DNA of 64,000 nt from Pantoea anthophila. GTDB taxonomy: Bacteria > Pseudomonadota > Gammaproteobacteria > Enterobacterales > Enterobacteriaceae. The first letter of the stretch is position 1; every line of letters begins with the position of its first letter. The stretch is from NCBI RefSeq assembly GCF_006494375.1, contig NZ_VHIZ01000037.1, forward strand, positions 124,001 to 188,000, read 5' to 3'. The notes under the pieces were generated by a model that searched no databases, was not told the DNA's origin, and saw only the letters and a list, made by a program, of their open reading frames with translations. Shown here one piece after another: positions 44,601-53,060 of the stretch. The position numbers and the translations under genes are program-made.

Positions 44601-47142
44601 CCAGCCAGGCGAGTGCGGTTTCCAGTGCGAGATGGTTGTCAGACTGCCGCATATGGATTTCGGTAGCCAGACAGGCTGCCAGCGATTTCTCACTGAGCGT
44701 GCCCGGTTTGCTCAGCAGCTGGCTACAGAGCATTTGCGCGGTGGCAAGATTGCCCTGTAAAAACTCGCACTCCGCCTCATCGATACGCAGCATAAAATCA
44801 CGCCCGCTGACGCCCTGCTGACCCAGCCGTTGCGCAGTGCGCAGATAGCGCAACGCTGAAAGATAGTCCCCGGCGCGTTTCGCCGCCTGTGCGGCACGCA
44901 GGCAGAGCGGATAATAACGCTCGCAGTCGGTGGCGCAGAGCGGCAGTTCAGCAATTCTGTCCACGTGATAAACCGTTCTGAAGAGCGCCTCATGACTTTC
45001 AGCGGTAACGGCGGCGGCTGTCAGCCAGGCCGCGGCCTGCTGATGAAGATGCTGTTGCTGGCGGAGATCGAGCAGTAAAAACGCCGCGTGATGGACCCGG
45101 TCATGGGTAAAGGCGTACTCCCCGCCCTCCAGGGTAATGAAGCGACCGCTGACGGCCGGTTCAAGCCATTCGATAATTTGCGTCACAGGATGCGCGCTGA
45201 TATGAGCGATCAGGGCGAGTTCACCACTGGCACCCAGACAGGCCAGCGATCCCAGCAGCTGGCGGGTGATCGCCGGGAGCTGCGCCAGCTGATCGAGGAC
45301 CAGACCGGCGACATTGTCAGTGTACTGTCGCGCAATTAGCTGCGCGCGGTCGTAATGCCACTTCAGCGGGCTCTGACGCACCGCAATCACCCCATCCTCT
45401 ACCGCCTGCCGAAAGAAGGTCTGAACAGAAAGCGGATTGCCGCCGGTTTTCTCATAGAGGATATGTGCCAGTTCGCGATGGCCGCAGGGGCGGGAATGCA
45501 GCATGTCAGCCAGCCAGCGGGCGATGCCTTTAACGCTGAGCGGCTGGGGCGTCAGCACCACCACCCGCGCCGCGGAGGCTCTGATCCGCAGCAGAAATCC
45601 GGCCACCATCGGACAGGGCATCGCGTCTCCCTCCCGGAAGGCCAGCACCAGCATCCAGGGCAGATGGGCATTACGGGTGACCAGATGCTCCAGCAAATGC
45701 AGCGTGGCATTGTCTGCCCAGTGAACATCATCAATCAGCAACACCAGCGGCCGCTCAGGCGTGGCAAAAGCGTCAATAAGCGCAGAAACCATCAGATTGA
45801 ACTGCTCGCGGGCCTCCTGGGCAGGGCGCACCACCGGCTGCACCGCCCGGAGGTTGAGCAGCTGTTTCAGCTCCGGCACCAGTTCAATGGCCAGATCGGC
45901 ATAGCCGCTCAGGCGTTGCCGCAGGCGAATTCGCCATTGGCTGACCTCCGGAGCGGACAGTCCTGACAGGTAAAGCGTTACGCTGCGCAGCGCGGAGGCG
46001 AGCGGGGCATAAGGGGCCATCGGCGAAAGCGGGTCGGCCTTGCTGGCCGCCAGCAGTACCTGTCGGCGCTGCAGGTTTTTCAGAGCAGAGGCGATAAGGG
46101 CCGATTTGCCTGAACCGGGCGCGCCGCTCAGCATGACCAGGCGCTGCGTACCGCTGCGGCTGACGTCATCCAGCGTTCTCAGCAACTGATGCGCCTGCGG
46201 ATGCTGCATAAACAGACCCGTGGCGCGAAACCCGGCGATAAACGGTTCCTGCAGGCCGGGCGTGAACGGTTCGATGGTGTTCTCTGCTGTCAGCGTCGCC
46301 TGACAGCGGCGTAAGTCAGCCATCACGCCCTGAGCCGTCTGGTATCGCTCAGCGGGTGATTTGGCCAGCAGGCGCAGCAGAATGGCAGAGAGAATGGCTG
46401 GCACAGCCTCTCTGACCTGATCGGCAGGCCGGGGAGCGGTGGCAATGTGATGGTGGATCCACTCCGCCTCACCCGCACAGGGAGAGCCAAAAGGAAGCCT
46501 GCCGGTCAGGTATTGATAGAGCACCACGCCCAGGCTGTAGAGATCGCTGAGCGTGCTGACCGGATGGGGTGTCCGCCCGGTATGTTCAGGTGACATGTAG
46601 GCCAGGGTCCCGCCAGAGGCGCGCAGACCCTCCGCCGACTGCCCCGCCAGGGTGGCGAGCCCGAAATTACCCAGCAGAAAGCGGTCATCGTCACCGATGA
46701 AGAAATGGTCTGGCTTGATATCCCCATGGACGATGCCCTGATGATGCGCCTGACTGAGCGTGGCGCAGAGTCGCAGTGCCACCTCGAGGAAATCCGCCAG
46801 GGTGCCAGGAGGATGCGCCAGCCTGTGCGCCAGGGTCTGAAAGGGAAAGGCAGGATAAACGAGCGCATAACGATTCTGGTAGCGGGTGGAGCCTGTGGCG
46901 GTGATGGCCCAGCGTGGCGAAAGATATCCCGCCAGCGCCCGTTCATTCTTAAGCCGCTGCGTGGCCTGATACGTGACCTCGTCACTTTGAGGCGTCGCGA
47001 TGATGAATGCGTCGCCGGAAGGACGCTGAACCGCTATCCAGCACAGGCAGCCATCCTGCGCCAGCGTGGTCAGCGTGTCGGTTTCGTCAGGGGTGGAGCC
47101 CGCGTCGTCACCCTCATGAACAGTGAGTGAAAGAGTACTCAT
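41608..47142 (-). CDS. Trifunctional Ser/Thr kinase-like / AAA ATPase / GAF-PAS sensor histidine kinase
   Basis: 1844 residues from ATG 47142. Domains: protein-kinase-like about 20-285 with HGDIKPDH (His139-Asp141-Lys143) and NFG at 159-161 where DFG is usual; STAND/AAA-type ATPase with Walker A GAPGSGKS (Lys346) and Walker B ending LLIDD (471-472); a long helical TPR-like middle (about 650-1250); GAF about 1290-1440; PAS about 1460-1570; histidine kinase with His1632 in AHEINQPL, N-box LVINAIDAM and G-boxes DSGCGLP and GMGMGL. Architecture resembles cyanobacterial HstK/eukaryote-like hybrid kinases. Start overlaps the upstream receiver stop (ATGA). Both the missing Asp of DFG and the His in place of Asn in the catalytic loop suggest an impaired kinase domain. 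No membrane helix is evident, so it is probably cytoplasmic. Confidence 0.92.
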   Translation of the reverse strand: MSTLSLTVHEGDDAGSTPDETDTLTTLAQDGCLCWIAVQRPSGDAFIIATPQSDEVTYQATQRLKNERALAGYLSPRWAITATGSTRYQNRYALVYPAFPFQTLAHRLAHPPGTLADFLEVALRLCATLSQAHHQGIVHGDIKPDHFFIGDDDRFLLGNFGLATLAGQSAEGLRASGGTLAYMSPEHTGRTPHPVSTLSDLYSLGVVLYQYLTGRLPFGSPCAGEAEWIHHHIATAPRPADQVREAVPAILSAILLRLLAKSPAERYQTAQGVMADLRRCQATLTAENTIEPFTPGLQEPFIAGFRATGLFMQHPQAHQLLRTLDDVSRSGTQRLVMLSGAPGSGKSALIASALKNLQRRQVLLAASKADPLSPMAPYAPLASALRSVTLYLSGLSAPEVSQWRIRLRQRLSGYADLAIELVPELKQLLNLRAVQPVVRPAQEAREQFNLMVSALIDAFATPERPLVLLIDDVHWADNATLHLLEHLVTRNAHLPWMLVLAFREGDAMPCPMVAGFLLRIRASAARVVVLTPQPLSVKGIARWLADMLHSRPCGHRELAHILYEKTGGNPLSVQTFFRQAVEDGVIAVRQSPLKWHYDRAQLIARQYTDNVAGLVLDQLAQLPAITRQLLGSLACLGASGELALIAHISAHPVTQIIEWLEPAVSGRFITLEGGEYAFTHDRVHHAAFLLLDLRQQQHLHQQAAAWLTAAAVTAESHEALFRTVYHVDRIAELPLCATDCERYYPLCLRAAQAAKRAGDYLSALRYLRTAQRLGQQGVSGRDFMLRIDEAECEFLQGNLATAQMLCSQLLSKPGTLSEKSLAACLATEIHMRQSDNHLALETALAWLAVSGVHFRRDPDESEIDAAWQALRARMGDSPHATFSRLPLNENRDIEAVLDLMASTIYVSAYDCPQLHLLLVCRMLEMTLDHGMTGASAFSLAWLSVLIGERYQAWQFAYACGRVARELVEQHDFARYKARTMLPLDQVGIWTQPIDVAVESARESFRVAVQHGDRSFACLALRHQIMNMLTRGDHLESVQTSIERGLAFTRETHYPDVENVLVMQKHLVVQLRDRNGFRAGDRADSLPLVAGSEPGPVAGPKAMVRFWAGLYQGMAHFYATEYDDALRCFAEIRPLISAVPAYIYLMDLHFYSALSLCQQRRSADRAALDHHLETFSGWARLNPGLFADKVALLRAERARLRQETGDALTLYEEAIRLSRQAGYLHIHALANQLAGRCCKALQLDTAADAYLKAAMASWENWGAQALVHQLEQHVPHQTVPVPESALTTIPFMQNASFYDLESMLTAVRALTEEINLDRLVHTLMRMLLERAGAQRCRLIRVLEGSLPETQAWAESTADGVRVQIVKERPVATDLPLSVLSAVIRTGQEIRTGKPEAFSPFSQDPYLVASGAAVLCVPMFRQATLVGVLYLENRLMPDAFTAEHSHIVKTLSAQAAVSLETARLYAELLEENNHRRRVEKQLRASKTSLMLGEKISHTGTWRWEVTEDMMRVSDEYGRIMGLPAGQKRLSMADFLTRVHPDDHTCISELVTHSVSQGRSMQAEFRVLRPDGECRYIKGIGEPVENYPDVKEYFGTITDITSQRAAEDSARMAQADLARVTRANTVGQLTASIAHEINQPLMSIVANAGASLRWLKREPLMLQNVTSGLNEIINEGKRAGEIIRGLQALTRNNESNFASENLHLIARDILALSRIELERRGISLELKFRAVKADIFCDRVQIQQVLLNLVINAIDAMSDELPRAALLRLTSENPTPETLRFEVQDSGCGLPDEVRERIFESFYTTKKSGMGMGLTISKGIIKKHHGELGAENRAEGGSRFWFTLPLG

Positions 47143-47525
47143 CAGCGCGCTTCTCCCTGAGATAACGCACAACGGATCAGCGTCAGCAGCGTATCAACAT
47201 CAATGGGCTTGCGCAAAAAGGTCACGGCACCCAGTGCCACGGCATACCAGAGCGTTGTCTCTTCCTGATCGGCCGAGATAAAAATGACCGGCGGCAGGCC
47301 GGGCCGCTGTTTCAGAAGCGTAAACAGCTCAAAACCGGACATCCCCTTAAGTCCGATATCAATAATCAGCATCGCCGCCCCGGCCAGCGCATCATCATCG
47401 TTCAGCAGCGCCTCACCGGACTCAAATAATCGGGTGGCGTAGCCGTCTGAATGCAACAGATTGCTCAGTCCACTGCGGACCGCGCGTTCATCATCAACAA
47501 TGATAATACGCTGTGACAGCGTCAT
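47142..47525 (-). CDS. Single-domain response regulator (CheY-like)
   Basis: 127 residues, one receiver domain with no output domain. Acidic pocket VDDE at 10-13, phospho-acceptor Asp56 in LIIDIGL and Lys near 105 in LRKPIDV. It is translationally coupled to the hybrid kinase (TGATG overlap), so it is the direct phosphoryl acceptor of, or modulator for, that kinase. Output must run through a partner, most likely the FixJ-like regulator. Confidence 0.92.
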   Translation of the reverse strand: MTLSQRIIIVDDERAVRSGLSNLLHSDGYATRLFESGEALLNDDDALAGAAMLIIDIGLKGMSGFELFTLLKQRPGLPPVIFISADQEETTLWYAVALGAVTFLRKPIDVDTLLTLIRCALSQGEAR

Positions 47526-47568
47526 GAAGATATCCTCTGGAACGCCTCACCCTGTGGCAGGCGAGGAC

Positions 47569-47823
47569 TTAGGGCGTTTTATCGCCGTCGGGCGGCGGTG
47601 TGCCACTGATTTTTGGCACACATTCATGGCGAAACCACCTCAGCGTGACGGGCTGGCGGCGGCACAGACGCGTCGCCAGCGGAACCAGCTGCTCCCCCAC
47701 CAGCATGCCAAAGAGTCCCAGCAGCGCCATGACAGGCGGTGCCGGTGAATTGACGTTGATCAGGGCATAGATTACCCCAGCCAGCAGACCCACCGCGAGA
47801 GAAATAATGTAGGATTTCAACAT
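47569..47823 (-). CDS. XapX (DUF1427) small membrane protein, copy 1
   Basis: 84 residues, two hydrophobic helices in the first ~55 residues with the family pattern GLLAGVIYALINVNSPAPPVMALLGLFGMLVGEQ. XapX proteins are short, two-helix inner-membrane proteins of unknown role. An added Arg/Cys-rich tail (RRQPVTLRWFRHECVPKIS) is seen after the helices. It forms a pair with the next gene, 7 bp apart. Confidence 0.85.
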   Translation of the reverse strand: MLKSYIISLAVGLLAGVIYALINVNSPAPPVMALLGLFGMLVGEQLVPLATRLCRRQPVTLRWFRHECVPKISGTPPPDGDKTP

Positions 47824-47830
47824 GATCGGC

Positions 47831-48049
47831 TTATCCCGTTGTGGCTGTCACAGGCCGCGCAAAACTCTGCTGCTGAATAGTGGCAGGCTGCTCAGCAGGC
47901 AGGATCGCATGAATCAGCGCCCCGCCCAGCAGCATCCCCAGCAGTCCCACCAGCGCAATCGCTGGCGGAGCGGGCGAACGCACCTTAAGCAGGCCATAAA
48001 GCACACCGATTACACTCCCTGCCGCCAGGGAAAGAAGAAAAGGATTCAT
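47831..48049 (-). CDS. XapX (DUF1427) small membrane protein, copy 2
   Basis: 72 residues from ATG 48049 (an upstream GTG at 48094 is less likely). Two helices with the XapX pattern GSVIGVLYGLLKVRSPAPPA then IALVGLLGMLLGGALI. Together with copy 1 it may form a hetero-oligomer or channel. Members neighbour the isochorismatase-family gene that follows upstream on the same strand, 64 bp away, so all are likely cotranscribed. Confidence 0.84.
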   Translation of the reverse strand: MNPFLLSLAAGSVIGVLYGLLKVRSPAPPAIALVGLLGMLLGGALIHAILPAEQPATIQQQSFARPVTATTG

Positions 48050-48112
48050 CACCGGACTCCTGTTTTGCCACGCTGCTGACCGGAACAGGGGCACCGATCA
48101 GCAGCACGCGAC

Positions 48113-48805
48113 TTAGCGGACGGGTGCGTGCACCGGAGCCAGGGTACGGTGTTCACTCTTCTGACGGGATGGCGCTTTGTGCACCATGGTATAGGCGTAA
48201 TCCACACCAATGCCGTAGGCTCCCGAGTGTTCTTTGGCAATGTTCATCACCGCATCGTAAGTGTCACGGTTGGCCCAGTCACGCTGCCACTCCAGCATTA
48301 CCTGCTGCCAGGTGACCGGCACCACGCCCGCCTGAATCATGCGTTGCATGGCGTAGTCGTGCGCTTCTTTGGTGGTGCCGCCAGAAGCATCCGCCACCAT
48401 GTAGATCTCGTAATCCCCTTCCAGCATCGCGCACAGCGCAAAGCTGTTATTGCACACTTCCGTCCAGAGGCCTGACACCACCACCTTTTTCTTTCCGTTT
48501 GCCGCCAGCGCGTCACGCACTTTCTGGTCATCCCAGGAGTTCATTGAGCTGCGCTCCAGAATATCCTGTCCCGGGAATACATCCAGCAGCTCCGGATAGG
48601 TATGACCGGAGAAACTTTCCGTTTCGACCGTCGTGATGATGGTGGGGATATTGAAGACTTTCGCCGCCTTCGCCAGGGCGACCGTGTTGTTTTTCAGCAC
48701 CTGACGGTCAATGGACTGCACACCAAAAGCCATCTGCGGCTGCTGGTCGATAAAAATAATCTGGCTGTTATGTGGCGTAAGGACTTCAAGCTTAGCGTTG
48801 GACAT
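48113..48805 (-). CDS. Isochorismatase-family (YcaC-like) hydrolase
   Basis: 230 residues from ATG 48805; two upstream in-frame ATGs would extend it into the divergent promoter. Cys hydrolase triad: Asp20 in FIDQQ, Lys in GKKKVV (about 105-107), nucleophile Cys118 in WTEVCNNS. The YcaC-like family is octameric, possibly hydrolysing an amide, hydroxamate or isochorismate-like substrate; substrate is unknown. The C-terminal extension (about 195-230) is longer than usual. First gene of a minus-strand operon with the two XapX genes. Confidence 0.88.
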   Translation of the reverse strand: MSNAKLEVLTPHNSQIIFIDQQPQMAFGVQSIDRQVLKNNTVALAKAAKVFNIPTIITTVETESFSGHTYPELLDVFPGQDILERSSMNSWDDQKVRDALAANGKKKVVVSGLWTEVCNNSFALCAMLEGDYEIYMVADASGGTTKEAHDYAMQRMIQAGVVPVTWQQVMLEWQRDWANRDTYDAVMNIAKEHSGAYGIGVDYAYTMVHKAPSRQKSEHRTLAPVHAPVR

Positions 48806-49092
48806 GCGTTCACCCATAGAGGTTAAGTAACGGAATTCCGCCAACCGGCGCGGAGCAAAAGGAGCAGCCTGTGCCGGGTTAAGACCCCGCAGCTGGCTGT
48901 CTGAACCCAGTTTAGGGTGAGCTTTCACGGCAAACTATTATCTCTGCGTATAACTATACGAAGGTATAGGTATCCCTCTGTATAACTAGACGCGCCCTCA
49001 GCCCGCTCACCATAATCCGCCTGATTCGTGGCCGCCTGTCTGCGGCACTTCCTGTCCGGCGCGATGCCGGACAACCCCGTTGAGGAGGATCT
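48806..49092. other. Divergent promoter, isochorismatase-family/amidohydrolase
   Basis: 287 bp with no gene. It carries the promoters of both operons and the paired palindromes at 48947-48992. The amidohydrolase has a strong GAGGAGGAT before its ATG. Confidence 0.6.
48947..48992. promoter_or_regulatory. Two related palindromes, probable operator pair
   Basis: CGTATAACTATACG (48947-48960) is a perfect palindrome with two central bases; TGTATAACTAGACG (48979-48992) repeats it at 12 of 14 positions. Their centres are 32 bp apart, about three helical turns, so both faces align. The GTA/TAC half-sites suit LuxR/FixJ-type regulators. They sit between the divergent operons. Confidence 0.6.
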
Positions 49093-50970
49093 ATGGTTAC
49101 GCTGGGTAAAGCTGAACTGATACTGACCCATGGCAAATTTCATACTGTTGACCGCAGCAATCCGGTGGCAGAAGCCGTTGCGATTCGTGACGGAAAATTC
49201 GTTGCGGTGGGAACGCTTGCCGACGCGATGGCGTTTCATTGCGACGGCACCAGGGTGATCGATCTTAAAGGTCACACCGCCGTGCCTGGTCTTAATGACT
49301 CTCACCTGCACCTGATCCGCGGTGGCCTGAACTACAACCTTGAGCTGCGCTGGGAGGGCGTTCCCTCTGTCGCGGATGCGCTGAGGATGCTGAGAGATCA
49401 GGCACTGCGAACCCCGACGCCTCAGTGGGTACGGGTCGTGGGCGGCTGGACGGAATTTCAGTTTGCCGAGCGGCGCATGCCGACGCTGGATGAGATCAAT
49501 GAAGCAGCGCCCGACACACCGGTCTTCCTGCTGCACCTCTATGACCGCGCCCTGCTCAACCGCGCCGCGCTGAAAGCGGTCGGCTACACCAGAGAGACGC
49601 CCAACCCGCCGGGGGGAGAAATCCAGCGCGACAGCAACGGTAATCCTACCGGCCTGCTGATCGCCCGTCCCAACGCCATGATCCTTTACGCCACGCTGGC
49701 GAAAGGCCCGACGCTGCCACTGGAGCAGCAGGTCAACTCAACCCGGCAGTTTATGCGTGAGCTGAATCGCCTGGGGCTGACCAGCGCCATTGATGCGGGC
49801 GGCGGCTTCCAGAACTATCCCGAAGATTACGAGGTGATTGCAGAGCTGCATCAGAAAAAGCAGATGACGGTGCGCATCGCCTATAACCTTTTTACCCAGC
49901 GTCCGGGCCATGAGCTGGAGGACTTCGAAAAGTGGACTGACATGCTGACGCCAGGTCAGGGCAGCGACTATTTCCGTCACAACGGCGCAGGTGAAATGCT
50001 GGTCTTCTCAGCCGCCGACTTTGAAGACTTTCTGGAGCCGCGACCCGACCTGGCCCCCGGCATGGAGGATGAGCTGGAGCGCGTGGTGCGTCATCTGGTG
50101 GAACATCGCTGGCCTTTCCGCCTGCATGCGACTTATGACGAATCGATTAGCCGGATGCTGGATGTATTCGAGAAGGTCGACCGTGACATTCCGTTCAACG
50201 GGCTGCACTGGTTCTTCGATCACGCGGAGACGATCACGCAGCGAAATATCGACCGTATCAAAGCGCTGGGCGGCGGCATTGCCGTGCAGCACCGCATGGC
50301 CTTCCAGGGGGAATATTTTGCGGAGCGTTACGGCATTGAGGCGACCCGCCATACGCCGCCGGTGCATAAAATGCTGGAAACCGGCGTTCCGGTCGGACTC
50401 GGCACCGATGCGACCCGCGTGGCCAGCTATAACCCCTGGACCGCGCTCTACTGGCTGGTTTCCGGCCGCACCGTGGGCGGCATGCAGATGTATGACGTCA
50501 ATGCCCGCCTTGACCGCGACACGGCGCTGATGCTCTGGACCCAGGGCAGCGCCTGGTTCTCCAGTGAGCAGGGCAAAAAAGGTCAGATCCAGGTCGGACA
50601 GCTGGCGGATCTGGCGGTGCTGAGCAAAGACTACTTCGGCGTGCCGGAAGAGGAGATCAAGGGCATCGAGTCCGTGCTAACCGTGGTGGATGGCAATATC
50701 GTCTATGCCGCCGGTGCATTCAGCACGGAGGCACCGCCCGCCATTCCGGTTCTGCCAGAGTGGTCGCCGGTGGTCAGGGTTCCCGGCCACTATCGCAGCG
50801 CGCCGCCGGTGGCACAGAGCCGTGCCGGGATGATGCCTGCCGCGCACCATTGCAGTGGCCCGTGCGGTGTCCATCGCCATTCGCACGAAATTGCCCGTGG
50901 TGCCGGCGTGCCGGTCGCTGAGGATAACGCCTTCTGGGGGGCGCTGGGCTGCAGCTGCTTTGCATTCTGA
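49093..50970 (+). CDS. YtcJ-like amidohydrolase with Cys/His-rich tail
   Basis: 625 residues, amidohydrolase family 3. Metal site residues: HxH (His71, His73) in NDSHLHL, later His in FRLHATYD and HWFFDHAE, and Asp in GLGTDATRV. The usual YtcJ-like protein ends near 540-570; here about 50 further residues end in a Cys/His-rich tail (HHCSGPCGVHRHSH at about 585-598 and GCSCF at the end), possibly an extra metal site. Reaction unknown: hydrolysis of an amide, ester or lactam. Start chosen from the GAGGAGGAT ribosome site. Overlaps the DoxX gene by 1 bp. Confidence 0.9.
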   Translation: MVTLGKAELILTHGKFHTVDRSNPVAEAVAIRDGKFVAVGTLADAMAFHCDGTRVIDLKGHTAVPGLNDSHLHLIRGGLNYNLELRWEGVPSVADALRMLRDQALRTPTPQWVRVVGGWTEFQFAERRMPTLDEINEAAPDTPVFLLHLYDRALLNRAALKAVGYTRETPNPPGGEIQRDSNGNPTGLLIARPNAMILYATLAKGPTLPLEQQVNSTRQFMRELNRLGLTSAIDAGGGFQNYPEDYEVIAELHQKKQMTVRIAYNLFTQRPGHELEDFEKWTDMLTPGQGSDYFRHNGAGEMLVFSAADFEDFLEPRPDLAPGMEDELERVVRHLVEHRWPFRLHATYDESISRMLDVFEKVDRDIPFNGLHWFFDHAETITQRNIDRIKALGGGIAVQHRMAFQGEYFAERYGIEATRHTPPVHKMLETGVPVGLGTDATRVASYNPWTALYWLVSGRTVGGMQMYDVNARLDRDTALMLWTQGSAWFSSEQGKKGQIQVGQLADLAVLSKDYFGVPEEEIKGIESVLTVVDGNIVYAAGAFSTEAPPAIPVLPEWSPVVRVPGHYRSAPPVAQSRAGMMPAAHHCSGPCGVHRHSHEIARGAGVPVAEDNAFWGALGCSCFAF

Positions 50971-51395
50971 TGATGAAGAACGTATCTGCTTACTCGCCCC
51001 GTCTTAATGCGGGGCTGTTCTTCCTGCGCCTGACCGGCAGCCTGCTGCTGCTACAGGTGCATGGCGTGCCGAAAATTCTGCATTTCAGCGAAGAACTGAC
51101 GCGTATCGAGGACCCGTTTGGGCTGGGCCCGATGATGAGCCTGCTGCCGGCCATTCTGGCGGAAGTTATCTGCCCGATCCTCATTATCTTCGGCTGGGGG
51201 AGTCGGATTGCCTGCCTGCCCATCATCGGGGTTCTGCTGGTCGCGATGCTGGTGGTGCATCCGGACTGGTCACTGGCGGAGGGCCAGTTCGGCTGGCTGT
51301 TGCTGATCATCTTTACCACGCTGGCACTGACCGGGCCGGGCGACTGGCGGCTGGGCGCGGCAAAACCCCGGGAGGTTCGTCATGGCGCAGGCTAA
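50970..51395 (+). CDS. DoxX-family membrane protein
   Basis: 141 residues with four hydrophobic helices in the DoxX pattern (GLFFLRLTGSLLLLQVHGVP, then AEVICPILIIFGWGSRIA). The start ATG overlaps the amidohydrolase stop (TGATGATG). DoxX proteins often partner with redox or quinone-related enzymes; here role unknown. Its end overlaps the next gene by 14 bp, so the three genes form one operon. Confidence 0.88.
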   Translation: MMKNVSAYSPRLNAGLFFLRLTGSLLLLQVHGVPKILHFSEELTRIEDPFGLGPMMSLLPAILAEVICPILIIFGWGSRIACLPIIGVLLVAMLVVHPDWSLAEGQFGWLLLIIFTTLALTGPGDWRLGAAKPREVRHGAG

Positions 51396-53010
51396 GGATA
51401 TTCAGCTGTCTGAACAGGCCCTGCCTGGTGAACAGCCCGCTGGCGAGGTGTCGCCCTTAGCGCCACTGCGCCAGCCGGTGTTCCGCATGCTCTGGATTGC
51501 GACCGTGGTTTCCAATATCGGGTCATGGATGAACGATGTGGGGGTCAACTGGAGCATGCTGACGCTGAGTGCTGACCCGCTGGCCGTCGCGCTGGTTCAG
51601 GCGGCCAGCAGCCTGCCGATGTTTCTGTTCGCGCTGCCTTCCGGCGTCATGGCCGATATCATTGACCGTCGTAAATACCTGCTCTTTTCTCAGCTCTGGA
51701 CATTTATTGCCGCCGCCGGCCTGACGCTGCTCGCCTGGACCGGACAGGTGACACCGGAATACCTGCTGGCCGCCGCCTTTTTACTGAGCGCCGGGGCTGC
51801 CATGAGTTCGCCCCCCTTCCAGGCAATCGTGCCGGATCTGGTCGCAAAAAAGGAGCTGGGTGCCGCGATTGCCCTTAACTCGCTGGGTATCAATATCAGC
51901 CGCGCGATAGGTCCGGCGCTGGGCGGCCTGATCCTGTCGTTTACCGGCCCGTGGATGGTCTTTCTGCTCAATGCGCTGTCGGTGCTGGGTGTCACCTGGG
52001 TGCTCTGGCGCTGGAAAGCGGAGCCGGCCATTCAGCGTCTGCCCCCTGAGCACTTCTTTTCGGCGGTGCGCGCCGGTCTGCGTTATGTTCACGCTGCACC
52101 GGTGTTGCGAAACGTCCTGGTTCGCACCCTGGCATTCTTTCTGTTTGGCAGTGCGGGCTGGGCACTGCTGCCGCTGGTGGCGCGGCGTGAACTCGGCCTC
52201 GGCCCCGGCGGCTACGGCATCATGCTGGCCTGCATTGGTGTCGGCGCGATTACCGGCGCGGTGCTGCTGCCGCGTCTGCGGCGTCATTTCAGTTCCGATC
52301 GCCTGATGGTCATCGCCAGCCTGATCTTCGCCCTGACCCTGCTGGCACTCGCCTTTGTGCGCCACTTCTGGCTGCTGAATGCGTGTGAGTTCTTCACCGG
52401 GCTGGCCTGGATTACGGTGCTGTCGACGCTGAATCTCGGCGCACAGCGCAGTGCCGCGAAGTGGGTGAAAGCGCGTGCGCTGGCGGTCTATCTGACGCTC
52501 TTCTTCGGTTCTATGACCGCAGGCAGCGCAATCTGGGGACAGCTCGCCTCCCGCTTCAGCATTCCACTGTCACTCTGCATCGCCGCGGCAGGGATGGTCA
52601 TCGCCAGCGCGACCGTCTGGCGCTGGCGGCTCGATCAGGACCCCGATCTCAATCTCGACATAATCGGGGATGGCGTCACACCCCCCGCACTGGATATCCG
52701 GCATGAACGCGGACCGGTGATGGTGAATTACGAATATCGGGTTACGCTTGATGATGTACACGCCTTTACGATCTGCATGCAGGATATGCGGCGGGTGAGG
52801 CGTCGCGGCGGCGCCATCAGCTGGTCTCTTTATGAAGATATTCTGCAGCCCGGCATTTTCGTGGAAACGTTTGTGGTGGGCTCCTGGGTCGAACATCTGC
52901 GGCAGAAGGCGCGCTACACCATGAACGATAAAAAGATTGAGCGGCGGGTTTTCGCCTTTCATCAGGGTGAAACCGCCCCTGAAGTTCGCTATCTGGTGGC
53001 CCCGGTTTAA
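51382..53010 (+). CDS. MFS exporter (EntS/TIGR00900-like) with C-terminal extra domain
   Basis: 542 residues. About 12 membrane helices over ~30-425 (WIATVVSNIGSWMNDVGVNW, ALPSGVMADIIDRRKYLLFS with a motif-A-like loop). The last ~110 residues (from about 430, ending HQGETAPEVRYLVAPV) are a soluble ferredoxin-like/ABM-type fold seen in some members of this MFS group. Likely exports a small molecule, perhaps the product or substrate of the amidohydrolase/isochorismatase enzymes. Start overlaps the DoxX gene by 14 bp. Confidence 0.88.
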   Translation: MAQAKDIQLSEQALPGEQPAGEVSPLAPLRQPVFRMLWIATVVSNIGSWMNDVGVNWSMLTLSADPLAVALVQAASSLPMFLFALPSGVMADIIDRRKYLLFSQLWTFIAAAGLTLLAWTGQVTPEYLLAAAFLLSAGAAMSSPPFQAIVPDLVAKKELGAAIALNSLGINISRAIGPALGGLILSFTGPWMVFLLNALSVLGVTWVLWRWKAEPAIQRLPPEHFFSAVRAGLRYVHAAPVLRNVLVRTLAFFLFGSAGWALLPLVARRELGLGPGGYGIMLACIGVGAITGAVLLPRLRRHFSSDRLMVIASLIFALTLLALAFVRHFWLLNACEFFTGLAWITVLSTLNLGAQRSAAKWVKARALAVYLTLFFGSMTAGSAIWGQLASRFSIPLSLCIAAAGMVIASATVWRWRLDQDPDLNLDIIGDGVTPPALDIRHERGPVMVNYEYRVTLDDVHAFTICMQDMRRVRRRGGAISWSLYEDILQPGIFVETFVVGSWVEHLRQKARYTMNDKKIERRVFAFHQGETAPEVRYLVAPV

Positions 53011-53060
53011 CGGGCGCATCACCGACATATCATCCATCACGTCAGACAGAGGGCAATATC

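Noticed and set aside
48947-48975. Resemblance to a loxP arm (TATACGAAG)
   Set aside because: Only one short partial arm, no 8-bp spacer and no second arm; it is better explained as palindromic operators.
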